Shown: piece by piece, positions 55,646 to 64,000 of the stretch
Position numbering within the stretch: the first letter of the stretch is position 1
Layout of the letters: each line of letters opens with the position of its first letter
From: Actinobacillus vicugnae
GTDB lineage: Bacteria; Pseudomonadota; Gammaproteobacteria; Enterobacterales; Pasteurellaceae
Length of the DNA stretch: 64,000 nt
NCBI RefSeq assembly: GCF_901687125.1
Contig: NZ_CABFJY010000046.1
Span: forward strand, 113,975-177,974
Direction: 5' to 3'
Made by a program: the position numbers and the translations under genes
Notes under the pieces: generated by a model
Databases searched by the model: none
Seen by the model: only the letters and a program-made list of their open reading frames with translations
Told to the model about the DNA's origin: nothing

Positions 55646-57181
55646 TTAGGCAATCGGTGGAACATAAGTACCATTTACAATCGAATCTTTAATACGATCC
55701 GCTTCTGCAAGCACTTGAGCTAACAATGCTTGAACATTTTCAAGGGTTACAATTGGACTTAATGTCGTCATTTTAAGGGATTGCTTATCGCCCACTTTAG
55801 TTACACCAATATTTGCTTCACCTCGTGCGAATAATTCATCCGCGACGTTTTGGTTGAGCGAATCCACAAATTCCGCAGGATAGCCTTTTGGATTTACACG
55901 GAATAACACCGATGCAAACTGTGCTGGAACAAGCATTTCAAGGCTTTCTGTAGCATTGATATAACTTTCCACTTCTTTAGAAAGGTAAACACCGTGATCA
56001 ATCATTGAAGCATATAGATCTTCACCCAATGCTTCTACGGTAAACCATAATTTCAATGCATCAAAACGACGGGTGGTTTGTAGTGATTTTGACACTAAAT
56101 TCGGTACACCATGTTCTTCATCGTATTCTGAATTGAGGTAATCCGCTTTATAGTCAATAAAACGATAGTTTGCTTCATCTTTTAATAAGAATGCACCACA
56201 AGAAATACTTTGGAAGAAATGTTTATGGAAATCTAGTGTAATCGAATCCGTTTCCTCAATTCCATCCAAAAAGTGACGAAAATCTTTAGAAAGCAATAAC
56301 GCACCACCCCATGCAGCATCCACGTGTAACCACGCATCGAATTTATTCGTAATAGCGCGGATTTCTTTTAGTGGATCGATTGCACCTGCGTCAGTTGTAC
56401 CTGCAGTTGCCACCACACAAGCAACAATTTTGCCTTGAGCAGTTAAATCTGCGAGCGTTTTCTCAAGCGCAACTACATCCATTTGAGCATTTTCATTACA
56501 TGGCACAGTCACCACCGACTGGAAGCCCATCCCCATCATTGCCATATTTTTTTGTACAGAGAAGTGCGCATTTTCCGAGCAAACCACTTTCACATTTTTC
56601 ATCGCATCGGCTGGAATACCATCACGCTGCACTGACCATTCTGAGCCATCTTCGTTTTTCCAGTTTTTGGCAATCGCCCAGTCACGTGCAAGTAATACAC
56701 CCATAAGATTTGATTGCGTACCACCTGAAGTAAATACGCCCGAAGTACCATTGCCATAGCCCACTTTTTGACGTAACCAGTCAATTAAGTGTTCTTCCAT
56801 AATCGAACCTGCTGGGCTTTGATCCCATGAGTCCATGGATTGGTTGGTTGCATTAATTAACACTTCCGCAATTTGGCTTGTCACCATAGTTGGGCAGTGT
56901 AAATGCGCAAGTGAGTGCGGATGATGCACTTTAAGGCTTGGTTTTAAGAAAATTTCTACTAAGTTTTCAAGTGATTGCTGTACGCCAACACCTTCTTTTG
57001 AAGGCTTAAAACCGTTGATCAATGCACGCATTTGCTTGATTGAGCCACCTGTGTACATTTTATCGTTTTTAAGCCAGCTACTTACCGCTTGCACTGCATT
57101 TGCCATCACGCTTTCATAGTCTGCAATTGATTGCGGATCGCTACAAAAAAGCGATTGTCTGTGTTTTGAAATATCTGTCAT
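55646..57181 (-). CDS. ddc: L-2,4-diaminobutyrate decarboxylase
   Basis: PLP enzyme converting L-2,4-diaminobutyrate to 1,3-diaminopropane, a precursor of norspermidine. The 511-residue group II decarboxylase shows [31 protein letters not shown] (about 153-169), [13 protein letters not shown] with the conserved Asp-Ala-Ala, and the PLP lysine in [12 protein letters not shown] (about 310). It lies 140 bp after dat, which makes its substrate. A hairpin and a family B palindrome occupy the gap. Confidence 0.92.
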   Translation of the reverse strand: MTDISKHRQSLFCSDPQSIADYESVMANAVQAVSSWLKNDKMYTGGSIKQMRALINGFKPSKEGVGVQQSLENLVEIFLKPSLKVHHPHSLAHLHCPTMVTSQIAEVLINATNQSMDSWDQSPAGSIMEEHLIDWLRQKVGYGNGTSGVFTSGGTQSNLMGVLLARDWAIAKNWKNEDGSEWSVQRDGIPADAMKNVKVVCSENAHFSVQKNMAMMGMGFQSVVTVPCNENAQMDVVALEKTLADLTAQGKIVACVVATAGTTDAGAIDPLKEIRAITNKFDAWLHVDAAWGGALLLSKDFRHFLDGIEETDSITLDFHKHFFQSISCGAFLLKDEANYRFIDYKADYLNSEYDEEHGVPNLVSKSLQTTRRFDALKLWFTVEALGEDLYASMIDHGVYLSKEVESYINATESLEMLVPAQFASVLFRVNPKGYPAEFVDSLNQNVADELFARGEANIGVTKVGDKQSLKMTTLSPIVTLENVQALLAQVLAEADRIKDSIVNGTYVPPIA

Positions 57182-57195
57182 TTTTGTTTCTCATA

Positions 57196-57218
57196 CCTAG
57201 CACGAGCCGCGCTAGATT
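57196..57218. repeat. Dispersed intergenic palindrome, family B copy
   Basis: CCTAGCACGAGCCGCGCTAG plus ATT: same first 14 bases as the copy at 5305, with one arm changed. Followed by a related palindrome at 57290-57310 (CCTACACGA/TCGTGTAGG). Confidence 0.6.
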
Positions 57219-57261
57219 AATTAGACTCAGCCCCATTAGGACTAGCGATCTGATATGAAAA

Positions 57262-57278
57262 GAGCCACCAAGTGGCTC
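57262..57278 (-). terminator. Hairpin between dat and ddc
   Basis: Read leftward: GAGCCAC, TTG, GTGGCTC, then TTTTC. A 7-bp stem with short T-run inside the dat-ddc unit; likely a partial terminator. Confidence 0.6.
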
Positions 57279-57320
57279 AGATAAAGTAACCCTACACGAC
57301 TCGTGTAGGGGCAGTTATGA

Positions 57321-58685
57321 TTAACCACGCACTGCTTTAATTGCATCTGCCACAGATTGTCTAAAGCGTTTGATAAACGCTTCACATTCTGCTTGGTTGA
57401 TATTCACTGCGCAAAGTACACGAACTACATTACCGCCACGCCCACCACGCTCTAATAACAATTTGTTGTTAAAACACGCTTTTTGAATTGCAACCGCTAA
57501 TTCGCTGTCTTGTGGGTAAGCACCTGTTGCATCTTGTGGTTTACGCTCATCCACGATATCGATACCCATCATTAAGCCACGGCCACGCACATTACCGATA
57601 CATGGGAATTCTTTACTTAATTCACGTAATGCATTAGTTAAATATTCACCACGTTCTTGTGCGTTTTGTGCTAAGTTTTCTTCACGCATGATTTTTAATG
57701 AAGCATACCCTGTCGCCATTGCTAATTGGTTTCCACGGAAAGTACCTGTGTGACCAGCGGGTTGCCATGCGTCAAATTCTTTACGAATCGCTAATACTGC
57801 TAATGGTAATGAGCCACCTACAGCTTTTGACATTACCACGATATCAGGCTCAATGCCTGCGTGTTCAAAAGCAAACATTTTACCACTGCGGCAGAAACCT
57901 GCTTGCACTTCATCTACGATCATTAAAATGCCGTGTTTTTTAGTTACTTCACGTACTTTTTGTAAGAAGCTGATTGGTGCTGGTACAACACCGCCTTCAC
58001 CTTGAATCGCTTCTAAAATTACCGCTGCTGGTTTAACTACACCACTTTCCACATCTTCAATAAAGTTTTCGAAATAATGTTCAACTGCTTTTGCACCTAC
58101 TTCACCGCCAATACCAAACGGGCAGCGATATTCATGCGGATATGGCATAAACTGCACGCCAGCCATTAAGTTTTGTACCGCATTTTTGGCGCTTAAATTA
58201 CCTGTTAATGATAATGCGCCGTGCGTCATACCGTGGAAACCACCAGAGAATGCGATCACATTGCCACGACCTGTGTAAGTTTTCGCTAATTTAATTGCCG
58301 CTTCATTCGCATCTGCGCCTGATGGGCCTGTAAATTGTAAGATGTATTGATCTTTCGGGAAGAATGAAAGTAATTCCTCAGTGAAAGCATCTTTTAACGG
58401 GGTGGTTAAGTCAAGTGTATGTAACGGTAAGCCGCTCTCTAATACGTCTTTGATTGATTGCATTAATACAGGGTGATTATGACCTAATGCAAGTGTTCCT
58501 GCGCCCGCTAAGAAGTCGAGGTATTCATTACCTTCAACGTCTGTTACCCAGCAACCTTGTGCTTTTGCATAAGCAAAAGGTAATTTACGTGGATAACTAC
58601 GAACATTTGATTCCATCTGATCTTGGCGATCTAAGAAATGTTTGTTTGATGCGAGAACTGCTTTTACAGGAGTGGTAATTGTCAT
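57321..58685 (-). CDS. dat: L-2,4-diaminobutyrate:2-ketoglutarate 4-aminotransferase
   Basis: Class III PLP aminotransferase that makes 2,4-diaminobutyrate from aspartate semialdehyde and glutamate, for 1,3-diaminopropane. Start at 58685 ([14 protein letters not shown]); a longer frame to 58784 would translate the structured leader. The 454 residues carry [17 protein letters not shown] (about 35-51), [45 protein letters not shown] and the PLP lysine in [14 protein letters not shown] (about 287). Probable operon with ddc. Confidence 0.92.
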   Translation of the reverse strand: MTITTPVKAVLASNKHFLDRQDQMESNVRSYPRKLPFAYAKAQGCWVTDVEGNEYLDFLAGAGTLALGHNHPVLMQSIKDVLESGLPLHTLDLTTPLKDAFTEELLSFFPKDQYILQFTGPSGADANEAAIKLAKTYTGRGNVIAFSGGFHGMTHGALSLTGNLSAKNAVQNLMAGVQFMPYPHEYRCPFGIGGEVGAKAVEHYFENFIEDVESGVVKPAAVILEAIQGEGGVVPAPISFLQKVREVTKKHGILMIVDEVQAGFCRSGKMFAFEHAGIEPDIVVMSKAVGGSLPLAVLAIRKEFDAWQPAGHTGTFRGNQLAMATGYASLKIMREENLAQNAQERGEYLTNALRELSKEFPCIGNVRGRGLMMGIDIVDERKPQDATGAYPQDSELAVAIQKACFNNKLLLERGGRGGNVVRVLCAVNINQAECEAFIKRFRQSVADAIKAVRG

Positions 58686-58905
58686 TTGAAATGAGTTTCC
58701 TATTGATAGGTGAAAAAAATAAGTCGGGTGCCTTGCGGGAAGCCTAAGCTTTCTGTTTCTTAAAAAACAGATGCCATGGGGCATTTGACTCGCTACTTAT
58801 TAAAAAAAGCGTTTCAGCTTTTTTGTTTTTACCCTGCCTCTAGATTTAACAAAAGAAAGCGACGCAGGTTGGAAACAGGCTTAAATGCGCCTAGCATTTA
58901 AGGAC
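58686..58905 (-). promoter_or_regulatory. Structured 5' leader RNA of dat
   Basis: About 220 bases of transcribed leader with several good helices. AATAAGT (58718-58724) pairs with ACTTATT (58795-58801), enclosing CTGTTT/AAACAG (58753-58770) and ATGCC/GGCAT (58771-58784). AAAAAAGC/GCTTTTTT (58803-58824) and a perfect 9-bp hairpin CTTAAATGC/GCATTTAAG (58880-58902) lie outside it. The enclosing helix ends at a T-run on the minus strand. The position suits the DABA-DC-AT candidate RNA motif reported upstream of such genes; I cannot verify a consensus match. Confidence 0.55.
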
Positions 58906-58984
58906 GCACAATAGTACATTTTTTTGACGAAAAATAAAGTGATTTTTAGCGTCAGTCTGGGCGGACCTATGACGAATGCCTAAA

Positions 58985-59000
58985 ATGCAAACGGTTGCCA
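58985..59000. promoter_or_regulatory. PurR-like palindrome upstream of the dat leader
   Basis: ATGCAAACGGTTGCCA; on the minus strand TGGCAACCGTTTGCAT matches about 13 of 16 positions of the PurR consensus. PurR represses polyamine genes in E. coli, which makes it worth noting. Confidence 0.4.
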
Positions 59001-59010
59001 AATGAGCTAG

Positions 59011-59040
59011 AAAAAAGCCCCGCTTGAAAAGCGGGGCTCT
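59011..59040 (-). terminator. Terminator of rpmB-rpmG
   Basis: Read leftward: AGCCCCGC, TTTTCAA, GCGGGGCT, then TTTTTCT; a strong 8-bp GC stem. Confidence 0.95.
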
Positions 59041-59057
59041 TGAAACATTGAATCAAA

Positions 59058-59228
59058 TTATTTGATTTTAGCTTCTTTATAAACAACGTGTTTACGCACA
59101 ACTGGATCAAATTTTTTGATTTCCATTTTTTCTGGCATATTACGTTTGTTTTTAGTCGTTGTGTAGAAGTGACCAGTTTCAGCAGTTGAAACTAATTTGA
59201 TTTTCTCACGATTACCTTTAGCTGCCAT
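59058..59228 (-). CDS. rpmG: 50S ribosomal protein L33
   Basis: Large-subunit protein of 56 residues: [20 protein letters not shown] at the start, then [10 protein letters not shown] and the ending KEAKIK. It is the cysteine-free (C-minus) form, with no zinc-ribbon CxxC. Follows rpmB by 11 bp behind AAGGAGCTAACCA. Confidence 0.97.
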   Translation of the reverse strand: MAAKGNREKIKLVSTAETGHFYTTTKNKRNMPEKMEIKKFDPVVRKHVVYKEAKIK

Positions 59229-59239
59229 TGGTTAGCTCC

Positions 59240-59476
59240 TTAGATTTTTTCGCCACGAGCACGGATTTCAGCTAATACTGCATCGATGCCTTTTTTATCA
59301 ATAATACGCATACCTTTCGCTGTTAAGCGTAAAGTTACGAAACGGTTTTCACTTTCAACCCAGAAACGGTGAGTGTGAAGATTTGGTAAAAAACGACGAC
59401 GAGTCGCGTTTAATGCGTGTGAGCGGTTGTTACCAACAGCTGGACGCTTGCCGGTTACTTGGCAAACTCTTGACAT
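59240..59476 (-). CDS. rpmB: 50S ribosomal protein L28
   Basis: Large-subunit protein of 78 residues beginning [20 protein letters not shown], with [19 protein letters not shown] following, as in the family. First gene of rpmB-rpmG. TTGGAGAATTAAA precedes the start. Confidence 0.98.
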
Positions 59477-59631
59477 TTTAATTCTCCAATTACTTAAGTA
59501 ATGTTTAAATGGTTCGGGCGATTAGGACCAAGATCAGTTCACCTAATTGCCTCGTCAGGCTCAGCCCGACCAAAGTCATATTTAAAGACCACGAATTATA
59601 CTCGCTTTAATAGCGTTATTCAAGCCTCAAT

Positions 59632-60306
59632 TTATGAATTATTTCGGTGGAACTTCTCCTCTTCGAAGGAAAAATAATCACCTTTCCCGACAACAATATG
59701 ATCCACAAAACGAATTTCTACTAAATCGCATGCCATCTCAATCTTTTTGGTTAGCACACGATCAGATTCAGAAGGCATACAATTCCCCGAAGGATGATTA
59801 TGTGCCACAATAATTGCCGCAGCATTGCATTTTAATGCTTCTTTAATAATTTCTCTAGGGTGAACCGTGGCTTGATTAATCGTGCCATAAAACATTTTCT
59901 CTTTTTTAATCAGGCGATTTTGATTATCCAGAAACATCACCATAAAAACTTCTCGTTCTTCTGTTTCTAGCTCAGTTTGAAAACACATAACGGCTAAATA
60001 AGGTTCATTTATCGCTTCTCGCACCTGCATTTGTTGTGCTAAATAGCGTTTAGTCATTTCTTTCGAAGCTTGTAACTGAATAAATTGCGTTTGTCCTAAG
60101 CCTTTAATTTGGCAAAAACGCGCTAAATCTGCACTTAACAAGCCTCTTAACGAGCCAAATTGATTTAGTACTACTGTTGATAGTTGCATCACTGGCATGC
60201 CTTTAATTCCTGTACGCAGAAAAATCGCTAATAACTCTTGATCTGTTAATGACTGTGCGCCATACGCCAATAATTTTTCTCTTGGCATTAATTCCAAATT
60301 ACTCAT
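59632..60306 (-). CDS. radC: RadC-family JAB-domain protein
   Basis: Protein of the RadC/MPN+ family, 224 residues. An N-terminal helix-hairpin-helix-like region (LREKLL-type MPREKLLAYG, SLTDQELLAIFLRTG) precedes the JAB/MPN domain, whose metal motif is AHNHPSGNCMPSESD (about 170-184). Family members are no longer thought to be classical repair proteins; the function is uncertain, possibly a metalloprotease or nuclease. Divergent from coaBC, as in E. coli. Confidence 0.93.
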   Translation of the reverse strand: MSNLELMPREKLLAYGAQSLTDQELLAIFLRTGIKGMPVMQLSTVVLNQFGSLRGLLSADLARFCQIKGLGQTQFIQLQASKEMTKRYLAQQMQVREAINEPYLAVMCFQTELETEEREVFMVMFLDNQNRLIKKEKMFYGTINQATVHPREIIKEALKCNAAAIIVAHNHPSGNCMPSESDRVLTKKIEMACDLVEIRFVDHIVVGKGDYFSFEEEKFHRNNS

Positions 60307-60475
60307 TACTTTTTACTCAATTAGAAAATATAGAAGAAAAAGCATAACGAGGCTAATGCCTTGAAGCAAAAGGAAAATTTGATTTTTTCGATGTGGATCG
60401 CAGAAATCGCTTTATTGTGAGCAGATACTTATTAAGGTAAAATGGTGATTATTGTTCTTTTTAATCGGAATAACT

Positions 60476-61693
60476 ATGCTCAATAACAAGAAAATCTTAG
60501 TTGGTATTACAGGCGGGATTGCAGCATATAAAACCATTGAATTGATTCGTCATTTCAAAAAAGCAAATGCGGAAGTTCGTGTGGTTTTAACCCCAGCTGC
60601 AGAAGCCTTTGTCACACCACTCACCTTACAAGCCATTTCAGCTAATGCCGTATCCAACTCGTTGCTAGATCCTCAGGCAGAATTAGCAATGGGTCATATT
60701 GAGCTGGCAAAATGGGCTGATTTAGTCGTTATTGCGCCTGCCTCTGCCGATTTTATTGCTCGCTTACGTGCGGGAATGGCAAATGACTTGCTCTCCACTC
60801 TCTGTTTAGCCACCGCAAGCCCAATTTTACTGGCCCCTGCAATGAACCAACAAATGTTCAAACAAATTGCGACCCAAGAAAATCTCGCAGTATTAGCAAA
60901 TCGTGGTGTGCAGATGATTGGACCAAACAGTGGCTTCCAAGCCTGTGGAGATGTTGGTGCAGGACGTATGTCTGAAGCAAGTGAAATTTTCCAGGCTGTC
61001 TGTGAGCATTTTGGCTACAGTCAAGATCTACAAGATTTAACCGTGACCATTACCGCAGGCCCTACTCGTGAAGCGATTGATCCTGTGCGTTATATTAGTA
61101 ATCACAGCTCAGGCAAAATGGGTTTTGCGATTGCAAATGCTTTTGCGCAACGTGGCGCAAAGGTCAATCTCATTGCAGGCCCAGTGAATTTAGTAACCCC
61201 CGATAAAGTGAATCGTATTGACGTGAAATCTGCACGAGAAATGGCACAACAAGCGGTCGAATTTGCTCAAAAATCTTCAATTTTTATCGGCTGTGCGGCA
61301 GTAGCTGATTATCGTATGGCAGAGGTTGCCAGCCAAAAAATCAAGAAAACAGATGGTAGCGATGAACTTATTCTCAAACTCGTTAAAAACCCAGATATTA
61401 TTGCGAGCGTGGCAAACTTGAGCCAGAATCGCCCATTTACCGTGGGTTTTGCGGCTGAAACGCAAGACGTAGCACATTATGCAAAAGATAAACTCAAACG
61501 CAAAAATTTAGATTTAATTTGTGCCAATGATGTGTCTGGTGGACAAGTGTTCGGGCAAGATCAAAATAGCCTGCAACTCTTTTGGCAAAATAGTGAGAAA
61601 ATCCTACCGCTTGCGGATAAAACCAAGCTGGCAGAAACATTAGCCGAAGAAATAATTACTCATTACCGTTCTAAAAATAAGGAAAATAAATGA
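60476..61693 (+). CDS. coaBC: Bifunctional phosphopantothenoylcysteine decarboxylase / synthetase
   Basis: Two successive steps of coenzyme A synthesis. Start at ATG 60476 ([20 protein letters not shown]). The 405 residues have the FMN-dependent CoaC domain first, with the catalytic His in [20 protein letters not shown] and the PAMNxxM motif (APAMNQQM), then the substrate-clamp Cys in [13 protein letters not shown]. The CoaB domain follows from about 190 with [21 protein letters not shown]. dut overlaps its stop by 4 bp. Confidence 0.95.
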   Translation: MLNNKKILVGITGGIAAYKTIELIRHFKKANAEVRVVLTPAAEAFVTPLTLQAISANAVSNSLLDPQAELAMGHIELAKWADLVVIAPASADFIARLRAGMANDLLSTLCLATASPILLAPAMNQQMFKQIATQENLAVLANRGVQMIGPNSGFQACGDVGAGRMSEASEIFQAVCEHFGYSQDLQDLTVTITAGPTREAIDPVRYISNHSSGKMGFAIANAFAQRGAKVNLIAGPVNLVTPDKVNRIDVKSAREMAQQAVEFAQKSSIFIGCAAVADYRMAEVASQKIKKTDGSDELILKLVKNPDIIASVANLSQNRPFTVGFAAETQDVAHYAKDKLKRKNLDLICANDVSGGQVFGQDQNSLQLFWQNSEKILPLADKTKLAETLAEEIITHYRSKNKENK

Positions 61694-62145
61694 AACAAAT
61701 CGATTTAAAAATTTTAGATAGCCGCATCGGTAGCGAATTTCCATTACCTGCGTATGCAACCGAAGGTTCGGCAGGTTTAGATTTACGTGCTTTAACTGAA
61801 AGCGCATTAACAATAGAACCAGATCAAGCCGTGTTAATTCCGACGGGGATCTCAATTTATATCGCTGATCCAAATTTAGCCGCAGTGATCCTGCCTCGCT
61901 CAGGTTTAGGTCATAAAAATGGCATCGTGTTAGGTAATTTAGTTGGATTAATTGATAGTGACTACCAAGGCCCACTTATGGTGTCATTATGGAATCGTAG
62001 CGACAAACCATTCACCGTTGAAGTAGGTGATCGTATTGCTCAACTTGTTTTTGTGCCAGTTGTACAAGCAAGTTTTAATATCGTAAATGATTTTGAGCAA
62101 ACCGAACGTGGCGAAGGCGGTTTTGGGCATTCAGGTAAACAATAA
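61690..62145 (+). CDS. dut: dUTP pyrophosphatase
   Basis: Hydrolyses dUTP to dUMP, keeping uracil out of DNA and feeding dTMP synthesis. The 151 residues hold the five family motifs: AGLDLRA (about 29), the LIPTG segment, [15 protein letters not shown] (about 73), [11 protein letters not shown] (about 89) with the catalytic Asp, GDRIAQLVF and the C-terminal [10 protein letters not shown] arm. Translationally coupled to coaBC by ATGA. Confidence 0.97.
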   Translation: MKQIDLKILDSRIGSEFPLPAYATEGSAGLDLRALTESALTIEPDQAVLIPTGISIYIADPNLAAVILPRSGLGHKNGIVLGNLVGLIDSDYQGPLMVSLWNRSDKPFTVEVGDRIAQLVFVPVVQASFNIVNDFEQTERGEGGFGHSGKQ

Positions 62146-62154
62146 ACATTAGCA

Positions 62155-62206
62155 AGGGAAAACAAGCGGTTAAAATTGCAAAAAATTTTGCAAAAATGAC
62201 CGCTTG
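62155..62206. terminator. Uptake-signal hairpin after dut
   Basis: AACAAGCGGTTAAAATTGC and TTGCAAAAATGACCGCTTGTT form an imperfect stem; terminator candidate before slmA. Confidence 0.65.
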
Positions 62207-62250
62207 TTACTGCTTTTAATCAGGCAAAAGACTACCACAAAGAGAAATTT

Positions 62251-62859
62251 ATGACACAACCAACCGTTAAAATGCCTAAAAAATCAGTAAAAGAACGCCA
62301 GCAACAAGTGCTTGAAGTGCTGATTGGTTTATTAAATTCCGAAGAGGGAATGCAACGTGTAACCACCGAACGTTTAGCCAAAGCTGTTGGCGTTTCTGAA
62401 GGGGCACTTTACCGTTACTTTCCAAGCAAAACCAAAATGTTTGAGGCATTAATCGAACGTATTGAGCAAACGCTGACTAGCTATATTAGCGCGAGTAAAC
62501 GCAAAGAAAGCTCAACCGCACTAGCAATCAAAGCCATTCTCTATACCGTAATTGAATTTGCACGCAAAAACCCAGGGGTAACTCGAATTTTAACAGGACA
62601 CGCCTTGATGTTTGAAGACGATTTACTCAAAGCACGCGTTGCAAAATTTTTTGATGGCTTAGAATTTCAATTCACGAATATTTTGCAGATGAGTAAATTG
62701 CGTGAAGGTAAAACTTTTGAAGATGAACGAGCACTTGCAGGTTATTTGGTAAATTTTTGTGAAGGGCAATTTTTGCGTTTAGTGCGTTCTAATTTTAGTT
62801 ACAACCAACATCAACATTTTGAAAAACAGTGGGCATTAATTAAGCCGTTATTTGAGTAA
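62251..62859 (+). CDS. slmA: Nucleoid occlusion factor SlmA
   Basis: TetR-fold DNA-binding protein that blocks FtsZ ring assembly over the nucleoid. The 202 residues begin with a polar arm, then the helix-turn-helix [22 protein letters not shown] (about 37-58) and an all-helical dimerisation/FtsZ-binding domain. It sits after coaBC-dut, the same neighbourhood as E. coli slmA (ttk), which supports the call over a generic TetR regulator. Confidence 0.92.
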   Translation: MTQPTVKMPKKSVKERQQQVLEVLIGLLNSEEGMQRVTTERLAKAVGVSEGALYRYFPSKTKMFEALIERIEQTLTSYISASKRKESSTALAIKAILYTVIEFARKNPGVTRILTGHALMFEDDLLKARVAKFFDGLEFQFTNILQMSKLREGKTFEDERALAGYLVNFCEGQFLRLVRSNFSYNQHQHFEKQWALIKPLFE

Positions 62860-62864
62860 ATTTT

Positions 62865-63083
62865 ATGATTATTCCATGGCAAGAACTCGAACCAAGCACA
62901 TTAAATAATGTTTTAGATTCATTTATTTTGCGAGAAGGCACCGATTACGGTGAAAGAGAACTTTCCCTAGCCGAAAAACGTGAGCGCTTATTAGCACAAT
63001 TAAAAGCAGATAAAGTAGTTATTGTCTGGTCGGAGCTTCACCAAAGCCTTGATATTAAAGATAAAAAATCTTTCTTAGGTTAA
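62865..63083 (+). CDS. yheU: UPF0270 (YheU-family) protein
   Basis: Small soluble protein of 72 residues, family function unknown. IPWQELEPSTLNNVLDSFIL and REGTDYGERELSLAEKRERL, then VVIVWSELHQSLDI, match E. coli YheU almost along its length. It starts 5 bp after the slmA stop and is probably co-transcribed with it. In E. coli yheU is also near crp. Confidence 0.9.
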   Translation: MIIPWQELEPSTLNNVLDSFILREGTDYGERELSLAEKRERLLAQLKADKVVIVWSELHQSLDIKDKKSFLG

Positions 63084-63153
63084 TTGCTTGTCTCGTGATA
63101 CAATTTTGGCATTTAGGATGTAAAATGATTATAAATGATTTATAGAGGTTTTT

Positions 63154-63834
63154 ATGCAGATGCAAGATATTTCAATTTCTACACCTCAACTTGACGGAGA
63201 AATCTCAACGCCATCAATTCATGATCCTGCAGTTGAATGGTTTCTCACGCATTGCCATATTCATCGCTATCCGTCCAAATATACTCTTATTCACGCAGGT
63301 GAAGATGCAGAATCTTTATTCTATATTGTGAGCGGTTCGGTTGCGGTGTTTATTAAAGATGAAGAAGGTAAAGAAATGATTCTTTCCCATCTTGGTCAGG
63401 GCGAATTTGTTGGTGAGATCGGCGTATTTGAAGAATCCGTTCAGCCACGTACTGCATGGGTGAAAACCAAAGGTGCCTGTGAAATTGCAGAAATCTCCTA
63501 TAAAAAATTTAAGCAATTAGTGCATTTAAATCCTGATATTTTAATGTACCTTTCTGCGCAAATGGCACGTCGCCTACGCCAAACTTCACGCCAAGTAAGT
63601 AATCTTGCGTTTTTAGATGTAACAGGGCGTATTGCGCAAACCTTGATGAATTTAGCTAAAATGCCAGACGCGATGACCCATCCAGAAGGTATGCAAATTA
63701 AAATTACTCGCCAAGAAATTGGGCAAATGGTAGGCTGCTCACGAGAAACCGTTGGCAGAATCCTAAAAATGCTAGAAGACGAAGGCCTAATTTCTGCACA
63801 TGGTAAAACCATTGTCGTCTTCGGCACTCGCTAA
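63154..63834 (+). CDS. crp: cAMP receptor protein
   Basis: Global activator of catabolic and competence genes; in Pasteurellaceae it is essential for natural transformation, consistent with the many uptake signals here. The 226 residues have the cyclic-nucleotide domain with [11 protein letters not shown] and the phosphate-binding RTAWVKT. The recognition helix is in [20 protein letters not shown] (about 181-200). It is the likely partner for the sites before scrA and cdd. TAGAGGTTTTT precedes the ATG. The 15 or so residues before the cAMP domain differ from E. coli. Confidence 0.96.
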   Translation: MQMQDISISTPQLDGEISTPSIHDPAVEWFLTHCHIHRYPSKYTLIHAGEDAESLFYIVSGSVAVFIKDEEGKEMILSHLGQGEFVGEIGVFEESVQPRTAWVKTKGACEIAEISYKKFKQLVHLNPDILMYLSAQMARRLRQTSRQVSNLAFLDVTGRIAQTLMNLAKMPDAMTHPEGMQIKITRQEIGQMVGCSRETVGRILKMLEDEGLISAHGKTIVVFGTR

Positions 63835-63864
63835 TTTTCAGTAAAAAATGACCGCTTGTTTTAC

Positions 63865-64000
63865 TGATCTGCACCCCAAAAGTTGGACTAAACAGCCAAC
63901 TCACTAAGGTGCAGATTTTTTTATGACTAAATACAATCAATCTTTCAAACAACAAGTCATCGAATTTTATCTTCAAAATGGTAAAAATCGATTATTCACA
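63865..64000 (+). mobile_element. Left end of an IS3-family insertion sequence (truncated by the window)
   Basis: Begins TGATCTGCACCCCAAAAGTT, a typical terminal repeat of the IS150 subgroup of IS3, with the terminal dinucleotide TG. ATG at 63923 opens a frame MTKYNQSFKQQVIEFYLQNG and a few residues more, which matches the start of an IS3-type OrfA helix-turn-helix protein. The end also folds into a double stem followed by T7 (63867-63922), just before the start codon. The element continues past 64000. Confidence 0.85.
63923..64000 (+). CDS. IS3-family transposase OrfA, N-terminal fragment
   Basis: Only 26 codons are visible. The segment YNQSFKQQVIEFYLQNGK is the usual first helix of IS3/IS150-group OrfA, which recognises the IS ends. 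The reading frame is still open at the window edge, so nothing can be said about integrity. Its ribosome-binding site would lie inside the T-run and hairpin, suggesting weak expression. Confidence 0.75.
   Translation, partial: MTKYNQSFKQQVIEFYLQNGKNRLFT

Noticed and set aside
58686..58905. Lysine riboswitch before dat
   Set aside because: The conserved lysine-riboswitch core segments are not visible; helices differ.

Overview
The window is chromosomal DNA of a member of the Pasteurellaceae. It is AT-rich and gene-dense, with typical gammaproteobacterial gene sets (ubiEJB-tatABC, ptsHI-crr, slmA, crp, coaBC-dut). Dozens of copies of the DNA-uptake core ACAAGCGGT, often in inverted pairs at gene ends, are the Actinobacillus pleuropneumoniae-type uptake signal rather than the Haemophilus influenzae-type AAGTGCGGT. 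This points to the Actinobacillus / Mannheimia / H. ducreyi branch. The exact species cannot be settled from the sequence alone.

Layout. 0.1-7.3 kb: a C4-dicarboxylate transporter, a class B acid phosphatase, a tiny GhoT/OrtT-like membrane peptide, a catabolic ornithine carbamoyltransferase-carbamate kinase pair behind a complex promoter, and a LysR/pirin divergent pair. 7.4-21.1 kb: sugar and energy genes, with sucrose PTS scrA, thiamine transporter thiPQ, the PTS core ptsH-ptsI-crr, miaB, a copper nitrite reductase, and the rest of the sucrose regulon (scrK, scrB, scrR). 21.2-30.2 kb: a six-gene tRNA array (3 Gly, 3 Leu), mfd, an RTX-repeat protein with a decayed second copy beside it, and pepN. 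30.2-44.6 kb: a candidate sRNA, plsY/folB, cdd, two paralogous EamA transporters, rplU-rpmA, an oxidoreductase group, ispB, queH, fabD-fabG, brnQ and mutM. 44.6-53.8 kb: a ubiEJB-tatABC-hemB gene string, corA behind a structured leader, two tRNA-Ser genes, trmA and maoP. 54-64 kb: yedEF, the 1,3-diaminopropane genes dat-ddc behind a structured leader RNA, rpmB-rpmG, radC, coaBC-dut, slmA, a yheU-type gene, crp, and the left end of an IS3-family element cut by the window edge.

How it fits together. ScrA imports and phosphorylates sucrose using phosphate relayed by PtsI and HPr; ScrB hydrolyses sucrose-6-P and ScrK phosphorylates the released fructose. Matching operator palindromes before scrA and scrK suggest that ScrR controls both halves of this split regulon, and CRP-type sites (scrA, cdd) tie in to crp at the right end. 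Anaerobic metabolism shows in the dicarboxylate transporter, nitrite reductase and arcBC. Most of the window is ordinary core genome. The more unusual parts are regulatory RNAs and leaders (before corA and dat, between ptsH and ptsI, the orphan sRNA), the arcB control region, the RTX locus, a two-residue deletion in a conserved Mfd motif, and two families of dispersed intergenic palindromes. I found no CRISPR array, prophage or large defence island.
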